DNA of 64,000 nucleotides from Cloeon dipterum (taxonomy: Eukaryota > Arthropoda > Insecta > Ephemeroptera > Baetidae): contig NC_088787.1 of NCBI RefSeq assembly GCF_949628265.1, positions 1,912,501-1,976,500 of the forward strand, read 5' to 3'. The position numbers and the translations under genes are program-made. Shown piece by piece: positions 56,461 through 64,000 of this stretch. Position 1 is the stretch's first letter. Each line of letters starts with the position of its first letter. Under the pieces are notes generated by a model. It did not search any database, was not told where the DNA came from, and worked only from the letters and a program-made list of their open reading frames with translations.

Positions 56461-57259
56461 AGGAGCAGCTGAAATGTCTCAGTCCGCGATCAGTGAAGAA
56501 AGTGAATTTTTCAATGCAGCAGTGTATAAACAAATTCATATCTTCACTTGAAATCAATAATATGTATTTTAAAAATAATATCCAATCATTCTCAATTGTA
56601 TTTCTTTTTACTGGAAATAAATATGGTGTTTCGCCCTACTAATTCTATTTTCATTAAAATCATTTCACCTATTTTTCTTGTAAAACTGGGCATTTTGCAG
56701 CAAAATATATTAAATAATCAGAAAAGTCTTCCCTAAAAGACATAGAGATATGTTCTCTATGTCTTTTCTTCTCTCTTAGAGAGAGGGAGAGTAGTTCTAA
56801 AGTAAAACGAGTAAAACATTATATTCAGGAGCCGACATGATCGAGTTTTTCAAGTTGACAATTTATTTTAAGGTAGTTCCAAATACTTGCTATGAAAATT
56901 CATCTTTATTTTTATGAGGATTTTTAATCAAATCGTTTTTTGTATTGTTATAATTCAATTTTTTAATTTAAATATAATTTTTGGACATTTCTTTGTTATT
57001 TATATGCCATATAATTATTAAAAAGACGTAAAGACAAATCTTCCTATTATGTGCTGTAGCAAGCGAGAAATTGTAGCAGCATCAGGATTGGTATCGGGTC
57101 TTGGAAAAAATTGTGCAAGGGTGGTACTTGTAAGAATATTTATTTATTCATTAAACATATAAGCATTAACTTAAATATGCTCTCTGGAATGTAAATATTT
57201 TCTATCAGGCGATACTTGTCACTTTATCAGGATGAACTGAGAGCCCTGGAGTCAGTTGA

Positions 57260-57349
57260 GAGTTCTTCTTTCTCGCGTTAACAACGGCTAGTGTTGAACT
57301 CCGCAGGCCGCAGACTTATCTTCACAATTTTGGGCAGATAGATTGAGTG
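57260..57349 (+). promoter_or_regulatory. Leader exon of yellow-like gene B3
   Basis: The GGAGTCAGTTGAGAG initiator-like sequence (about 57248) and a leader exon ending at 57349 (ATTGAGTG, then GTGAGA) mirror gene A3. Confidence 0.45.
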
Positions 57350-57699
57350 GTGAGAAACATATTTCACTTAGCTTATTTCTTTTCTTCTCTTAAAAGAATT
57401 AATTTTATCGTAAAGTCAATTTAAAATCTTGAATTCAGTTTCTATAGTTATTCTTTAATTAACTCAATAGCGTTCGCTTTTCACGTGAGTCAATTCATTA
57501 GTTAAAATTAGTAACATAAAATACACATATATTTTTTTTAAATTTTGAATTTAAATTATATGTTAAAATCTAGTAGAAAAAAACTCTCTCATTCAACCTA
57601 TTCTTGGTTGCGCTTCTCTTTCGTTGCTTCGTTAAGGATTTTCTCAAAATAACTGTAGTTTTTTTGGCCTTTTTTGAACAGTTGGAAGAGGTCAAAACC

Positions 57700-59606
57700 A
57701 TGTCTCCATTCTCCGCTGCCATTCTCTTGCTCGGCCTCTCATCGCTGACCACCGCCGTAAACTTCACTCAGGTCTTCGAATGGAATGAATGGGACTACGA
57801 GTTGCCGTCGGAGGAAAGCAGGACGAAAGATGAAACTTTCAAACTGAAGGATATTGATTTTTCCACTCGTCATTCCATGGCTGTCTACGGAGAAAGGATC
57901 TTCCTCAGCCTTTTTACACGTCATGGCCATATTCCGGTTAGTCTGGTGTCTTTGCCGACGAGCAGCGCGTCCTCCTCACCCCCGAAGCTCAATCCATTCC
58001 CTTCGTGGGACATGCATGTAAGTTTTAAATAATGCTATTCGTTGTACATTTAAATAAGTAAAGTTGTTCTGAATCTGCAAAGAGAGAGTAAAACGGAACA
58101 AGAACTTAAATTTTAGTTTTGAAAAAAGCCAACTGTTTCACGTCGTAATCCAAGAACACGTCCTCTTATTTTTCAGAGATGGGGAGATTGCAACAAACTT
58201 GAAAGTGCAAGTGGTCTGGATGTGGACTCCGTTGGCAGGCTGTGGGTGCTCGACATCGGTAGCTACGGATGCGGGTCCAAAATAATGATTATCAATCTTA
58301 CCAGCAACGATCAAACCAGCGAAATTCATCGATTAACCCATTTTCATGACTACATGCACGACTTGGTGCTCGACGAAACGGCAAACGGAACATTTGCTTA
58401 TATCCCGAGACATTATGAAAAACTCATTTTCGTGTTTAGTTTGGAAAGAAACGAAACCTGGGATGTGTTTATAACGCCAAGAATAGGGGTTTATTCCATG
58501 GCCCTGTCCCCCAAAGATCAGGAACCGAGACAGCTCTATCTCTGCAATTTTGATACCGACGAAATGTACATGATTTCCGTTGCCGCTCTTCACAGCAGCA
58601 GACAACGATCTGCAAATCTTCAACTAATCGGAAATTGGACTACAAATCCATATAAAATGCTGGTGGACTACCAAGGGACCATGTTTGTCGCTTTAAGTTT
58701 TCAGAATTACATATTCTCCTGGAACACTTCTCTGAAATTTGAGGAGCAGCATATTCATCGGGTAGGTCAACAATTTAAAATAAATTCTTCTCAGAATATC
58801 TTGACCATTGAGTCGATGCCTTGCTTGATTTTTTAGGTCGCAGTAGGTCAGCATTCATTAACGTTTTGGCCGTTTTCTTTTGTCTTGGACCAAAATGGAA
58901 TTTTTTGGATGACAGTGTTTGAAAGAGAAGGAAAGCCAAGATACAGGCTTCTCAAGGCTGCAGTCGGAGCAAAATCTTCCGAGCCCTTGCCAGGTAAGAT
59001 TCCGTTGTTTAATTCTTTTTCAATATTAATAAGGGGGAAACCAAAATTGTAGTCAACCATTTTAATAATATAGAATTATTTATAATTGCTAAAATTTGTT
59101 GATTTCTCTTTGATTAATACTGTTTGATGTTAGAATAGATGACACCATGTTGATTTCTTCTTGTTTCAGTTACGCCCGCAATTCCAACAACCAATAACAT
59201 TTCCCCAAAGAGCAAACCAACGTCTGTCACCAGCAAAGAATCCATTCTGACAACAACGAAATCTTTGACGCCTGCTGAGAAAACAACTGCCCCATCCGAG
59301 TTGCAGGAGGGAAGCATCCAGACTGAAAAATCGCCTTTCAAACTCATTCTTATCTGCTCCGCCGTATTTATCCTGATCCTATTCGGTGTCGGTGTGATCA
59401 TATTCCTCAAAAAGAAGAGGAACCATTCCCTTTCGCAAAACACTGACGATAGTCATGAAATTACCTTTTTCCGTGATAACCACCATGACGAAAATTCGAG
59501 GTCCCCTTCCCCTGATCTCTTAGCAGCCGAAAATTCCCAGAGAGCGACCGGCGAAGGAAATGATAGCGATGCCTGCGAAGCTGTGGGGAGTTACCGAAAA
59601 TTTTGA
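57700..59606 (+). CDS. Membrane-anchored yellow/MRJP-like protein B3 (498 aa)
   Basis: Model: join(57700..58017, 58177..58761, 58837..58993, 59170..59606); 1497 nt. Signal peptide MSPFSAAILLLGLSSLTTA; NFTQVFEWNEWDYELPSEESR (the conserved motif is intact, unlike A3), PFPSWDMH, GDCNKLESA, GRLWVLDIG and LDQNGIFWMTV. Exon 4 encodes an extra ~34-residue Ser/Thr/Lys-rich stalk (SPKSKPTSVTSKESILTTTK) before the helix LILICSAVFILILFGVGVII (~412-433), then KKKR and a full acidic tail ending SYRKF. A3 lacks this stalk, so one copy gained or lost about 100 bp. The stalk looks O-glycosylated, fitting a propeller held away from the cell surface. Confidence 0.88.
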
Positions 59607-60029
59607 CGGTCGCGTCTTGATCTAAATCTTCTATCAAATATTATAAAAATGATTTAATCATTCCAATATGTATTTCATTGGCAAAGGAAATAAATACAGT
59701 TTCACCTGACCTAATATATTTTATTAATCTAAACCCTTTCACCTATTTTTTTCATGTAAAGAAATCGCATAACAGATTTCCTAAAAAAGAGAGAAAGCTT
59801 TTTGTTGTGTAGTTCTGCAACAAATGTTCACCAAAAGCGAGATATATATATTACAATCAGGAGCCGACGTGAGTTTTTTATGAGGATTTTTCTATCAAAT
59901 CGTTCTCCTATTTGTAAGAATACAAAATTTTTAATTCAAATTTCTGACTTTGTCCCTTTTGATTATTAATTTAAATTATTCAAAAGATTTTACGGCAATT
60001 TTCTTCCGATGATGCGCTCAGTCTCGAAA

Positions 60030-60180
60030 AATTTAATAATATTCGAATGACTCTGGTGTCTTTGTCGACGTGGAAACATATCCCTTGGCTCTTGTTCCCG
60101 CTGGTTATCACTACATTCCCTTCGCTGAAGAAGCATGTTGGTAGGATATATAAATGCCATTCGTTGTACATAAGTGGCAG
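60030..60180 (+). pseudogene. Relic of a seventh yellow-like first exon
   Basis: The sequence 'gactctggtgtctttgtcga' followed by 'acattcccttcgctg' and 'gccattcgttgtacata' aligns with the end of exon 1 and the start of intron 1 of A3/B3 (agtctggtgtctttgccgac, ccattcccttcgtggg, gctattcgttgtacatt). No intact frame remains. From 60180 to 60660 the DNA is GC-richer but shows no supported gene. Confidence 0.5.
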
Positions 60181-60584
60181 GATTGGTTTTGGCGATTTGT
60201 GCACCAGGTGTCAAAGGTCGATTCGTTCGCAGGTGGGGACTCAACTCGTTCAGGTTCAGGTGCACAGGTCACCGAAACCAAGCCTGCCGAAGGTTCACAG
60301 CACTTAACTCCTCTGTCGCACTCGCCTCACAAAGGGGGCGTGCCGTTTGTGACGTCATTCACAACTGGGGGGCGTGCCCGACTTTCGGCGGCCGATTTAG
60401 GCCACTTCGGCTCCGAACATTTGGGTTTCATTAGTGCCAAAAAATCGGCAAAAAAATCTAGTTTATTTTGGTTTATTTATCTTGCTACCGATTTCGGCAA
60501 AAAACAAGTCCATATGCAAAAAGAAGCATGAATATTAGTGTTAGAATAAAACGAAACTCTTTCTACGTGTATGGAATCGGGATT

Positions 60585-60590
60585 TTTATT
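60585..60590 (-). terminator. Candidate polyadenylation signal of the receptor-like gene
   Basis: TTTATT on the plus strand (AATAAA on the minus strand) lies about 80 bp beyond the stop codon. Confidence 0.4.
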
Positions 60591-60671
60591 GAAAAATACA
60601 TAAAAAATAAACTCGGGGATACATATAATCATGCAAGATTTGTTTTTGTTTTTTTAATTTTTTTCCTGCAA

Positions 60672-63600
60672 TCAAGGAGAGAGGCAGCAAGAAGCCCATA
60701 ATGCCATTTTATACGAGCAGTAGTAAAGGGCGATGATAAATGCGAAAATCAGGAACATGCCTAAAGCGGCTTCTGGCGTCAGGCTAGTCCAGCGGGAAGT
60801 TGAGGGGATTTTTGCGTCTTTTTCGTAGTTGGGCAGCGAGCATGTAGCGTTCGTCTGAACGGAGTTGCCCTGCTCGTCTTGCAGCCTGAAGACGAATTCA
60901 CGGCCGTGTTCGCACGGAGAAAGGTCCCACCTGAGCGTCGGTTCAAACACCCTGATGTTTATAAGGGTCTTTTCACCCGTGGTCACCGTTATCCTCTCCC
61001 AGTGGCACAACTCCTCCAACTGATCCAGAGCATTTGGCCGCCAATTCGCCACTGCGGTTAATGGCGCCTCGAATTTCACCTCCACCGTGTTTTCATCTGT
61101 GAAAAAAGGATTTTTTACTGTTTTAAAGAATGATATTTGTTTATTAAGGTTTGGCTGGTTTAATACAGAATGGTTTCTGTATTTTTACGTGGTAAAAATT
61201 GGACACAAGTGCAAATTTAAAAACAATCAAAATATTTTTACCTATTGCGATGCAGAGGCTCGTCTGCTTCTCTATGGCTTCTCCCTGGATTGAGGGGTGG
61301 TTCGGCGAACTCCACTCAAAACGGATTAGGTAAGACGTTGCAGGCTTGAGCGAATTCACAGTGAGATATCTGCCCATAGATTTCTCGTAGGTCACGCTCT
61401 TCCACTTGCCAATGTTTTCCTAAAATATTGTTCTCAACCTACTCGTTCTATTTGCGAAATAAAATAAAATACCTTCTCAAGGAAATTGACTTGGATTTCT
61501 TCGTAACGGACGATTCCACTGAGACTCTGCTCCATATCCAGCTCGATTTTCCTGGCTCCAACTTTCCCAATGATCGGGAAAACTTGTCGAAAAGCTAAAT
61601 TGAAAGATTAAGTTAATTAACTCCAAAACACTTATCTGAAAACTCACCCCTGTGCTCGAGTGTCCAGCACGCGTGTTTGACCGTTAACTTGTTTCCTTCC
61701 TGGTCAACCAGCGTGACGTCATAGGTGGAGCCAATGTTGCAATCTCCGAAATCTACTTCGGACCCGAAAGCGTCCACTTGCTTTGTGATATGGATTTTTC
61801 TAGACGCGACGCGTGAAATTCTCATTAATTTGGGCGCGCATACTTTTATTCTGTCCGTGTCGCTAGTGTTAGTGTCGATGAACACTTTAAATGGATCCTT
61901 GATGGTGATGTTAACCAACGACTCATCTAACCAAATTCTTTAAAATAAATAACACATTTTAAACGTTCAACTTACTGATCGGTCTGCATCGGTTAGGAAC
62001 AAGGATATCTGCAAAAATAAAATAACAAAAAGATGTTTATTGTAAATTACTAACTCTGAGATTACTTGTGGGCGGTGATGAAACTTCTAAATGGTCTTCA
62101 GACGTGCAGTTGAGTCTGGCATTGACTTGGTTTTGGTTTACATCCAAGAGCGTCACGTCGTAGTAGGATCCGGATACGCAAGAATTCAATTTATGCTTGT
62201 AGTGCGTTTTGTTCACGATGGGTAACGTTTCCAGGAACTGTTCCCTTCTTATTTCAATATCAGTTTTAAGAAATATGTTTAAAGTGTCCAGCTGGCAGTA
62301 ATCCTCTTCAATTGCAGCAGAAATCAGAGCTGCACCCGAGTCGTCAATTTGGATCTCGAGATTAGAGCCATCTAGGGAAATCCAATTAATATCAGAATCA
62401 ACGCCATGTTTTGAAATTTGCAACTCACCAATCGGCCTGCAAGTTCTAACTGCGACAAATTCGCTAGGTATCAAATTTTGCAGGTACATTTCCCAATTAT
62501 ATTCATGCACAACACAAACGATCTCGTAGTCCGTGTTGGGTGTAAGATTATCAAGCGTAACAAATTCACCGTCCGTCTCTTTATAAACCTTGGTGTGCCA
62601 AAATAGTCCTCCATTAATCTACAAGAAGAGGTTTTATAAATATTCGAGCAATAGTTCCAAAAGGTTTTACTTCTTTGTACTGCACGGCGATGTGGTCATA
62701 ACCAGTGAGCTGGCTACTGTCCGGCATCCTCAATTTAATGGCTGTTCTTGAAACGCTCGCAACAACAGGGGCAGCCTTTCTAATTGCTGCATTAAGGAAG
62801 AGTTTATTACTAAGAAGAAATAAGCTAAATTATAGAAATTCTCCTACGATTGGTGCAAAGAGGAAAGATAAACATCCCAGGTCCACAAGCAACATTGCAC
62901 GATCCATCTTTTCCACTGAATTCGTCGTTGAAACATCGGCCAGCTGGGTAATTTTCAGCACAGTCCATTCCAAAACTATTTCCGGAACAGCCTGGCGAGG
63001 TAAATTGATAAAATATTGTTTTAAAAGGCGTTCATAATATTACGTCTCTCGCATTTTTCTCCTGTATAGCCTGCAAAGCAATGCCGTCCCGCTCTCAACT
63101 CTGAACAGTCTTTTTTGCCCAATCGTTCGCAAATTTTCCAACTTAGAGCAACTATAATTCAAAAATTATTTATTAGATGTAATTTGGTCCACTGACAATT
63201 TCTGAATCCATGCAACATTACAAAAAGTGAAGTTATGCATTTGGATAGAATTAATCTCCGGGATGTTTTCTTATTATGAACAAAATATTTTGTTAATACC
63301 TTTTTTAATGTCTTATCCATTCGTTTTTGGGGGTTGATCAGACAGTATCTGACAGTTAAATTGATCACTGATGTCCTTTGGAACAACCATCAAGTCTCCT
63401 GAATATAGAGAAAAATTAAAATATCGTGAGAAAAATATTAAAACAAACCTCCTGTGCAGAATTTTACTCCGCCAATTTCCAGGTCTTTCGATCCAACGCT
63501 CAACCTGATCGTCACCTTTCCCTTGAATCGGCGTTGCGGATTTTCAAACCTAGCGACTTGCCAGGTGGCAGCACCTTTCTCTGAAGCTTCGTTATGAGTG

Positions 63601-63772
63601 AAGTGCTCCGTTAGGCCGTTCTGCATCGTCAAAGTGACGTTCAAAGGGCTTTCCGGAGTGTTCAGTTGGTTTTTCATAAGGTATACAACATCAACGCAGA
63701 ATGGACTTGCTTCCTTGATGTCTATTTCTCGCTCCATCCAAGTATTGGCAATTTCAGGCACGAGCACATTGT
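60672..63772 (-). CDS. Single-pass receptor-like protein with EGF-like and beta-sandwich/FN3-like modules; 5' end open; one internal stop
   Basis: Model: complement(60672..61096, 61242..61419, 61473..61594, 61648..61926, 61976..62008, 62066..62371, 62429..62618, 62671..62786, 62848..62991, 63044..63151, 63300..63398, 63449..63772). All phases agree. N to C: a jelly-roll/MAM-like module (DNVLVPEIANTWMEREIDI ... GGVKFCTGG); cysteine-rich EGF-like segments (CSELRAGRHCFAGYTGEKCE, CSGNSFGMDCAENYPAGRC); an FN3-like module (APVVASVSRTAIKLRM, LDNLTPNTDYEIVCVV); then repeated Cys-containing beta modules (SCVSGSYYDVTLLD, NCNIGSTYDVTLVD-like, PCEHGREFVFRLQD). It ends in a transmembrane helix (ALGMFLIFAFIIALYYCSY) and a very short tail without kinase or phosphatase. 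A surface receptor or adhesion role is likely. Exon 63300-63398 has an in-frame TAA (63313-63315). The start codon and signal peptide were not resolved. Confidence 0.72.
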
Positions 63773-64000
63773 CTGGAATTAATGTTAATAAATTAATGCG
63801 AGGAACTTTATTTTTTGACAGGGTGGAAGACAATATTCCAAAGTGCCAATTCAATATGACGCGAAAAAAATTGTGGAAACGCAATTAATCGTTTTTTTAG
63901 CTGCCATGATCAGAACTTAGCAAGTATAGCGACAAGAATGCCGAGGACCAATCAGATGAAGGGAGCAGTTCTTTGATTGGCTCATTATGTTCTTTACAAA
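63773..64000 (-). other. Probable 5' region of the receptor-like gene
   Basis: A minus-strand ATG at 63907 begins MAAKKTINCVSTIFFASY, signal-peptide-like, but it reaches a stop after 18 codons and no donor in the required phase is visible. The true first exon may lie here with an unusual splice site or beyond the window. Confidence 0.3.

Larger units (their letters stand above)
48600..59690. repeat. Segmental duplication block B (three yellow-like genes)
   Basis: Second copy of the block at 36620-46027, longer mainly because of a 1.25-kb hAT insertion (48947-50191) and small spacer differences such as 56750-57010. Coding identity between A1 and B1 is very high (only scattered changes), so the duplication is young. 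Confidence 0.8.

Noticed and set aside
60180..60450. GC-rich open frames upstream of the receptor-like gene's 3' end
   Set aside because: Overlapping frames in several phases without motifs; typical of GC composition and not of coding.

Overview
The window looks like part of an insect genome. Coding sequence is split by very short GT-AG introns (mostly 50-75 bp), intergenic DNA is AT-rich with MITE-like elements, and there is a tandem array of yellow/MRJP-family genes, a family known mainly from insects. I suspect a hemimetabolous or palaeopteran insect such as a mayfly, but that is a guess from gene content and compactness. All gene models were built by hand from splice sites and reading phase. 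For every model called intact the exon lengths sum to a multiple of three.

Layout. (1) 1-22.5 kb: an array of one divergent leucine-rich-repeat (LRR) family with five coding exons and proteins of 502-524 aa. Five copies are intact (826-2621 -, 3855-5616 -, 8963-10717 -, 11825-13592 -, 17499-19305 +). The rest are broken: a truncated copy at 7274 (+), an orphan first exon at 17090, and two colliding pseudogenes at 20590-22465. Several copies share an upstream promoter/leader module with a CAGCGCCAC box, often a TGACGTCA site, and a non-coding leader exon. The left edge and 17.5-20.2 kb are arms of a large inverted duplication. (2) 23.4-26.3 kb (-): a UHRF1-type gene with tandem-Tudor, PHD and RING parts but almost no SRA domain. 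(3) 27.6-36.2 kb (+): duplicated GC-rich leader regions, then one gene encoding an active-looking caspase domain, a degenerate second caspase domain, a NACHT NTPase and about 20 ankyrin repeats. This is the most striking object in the window. (4) 36.6-59.7 kb: two copies of a three-gene block of yellow/MRJP-like genes (six genes). Four of the proteins end in a transmembrane helix; two have lost it through a shared ancestral frameshift. The blocks are separated or interrupted by a TA-flanked inverted-repeat transposon and a hAT element whose empty site is preserved in the other block. (5) 60.7-63.8 kb (-): a single-pass receptor-like protein with EGF-like and repeated beta-sandwich/FN3-like modules and one in-frame stop codon.

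The genes do not form one pathway. The caspase-NACHT-ankyrin protein is organised like an NLR-type sensor with its own protease. The LRR array and the yellow array are birth-and-death families showing recent duplication, gene loss and exon decay. The UHRF1-like protein suggests a chromatin ubiquitin ligase that has dropped its 5-methylcytosine reader.
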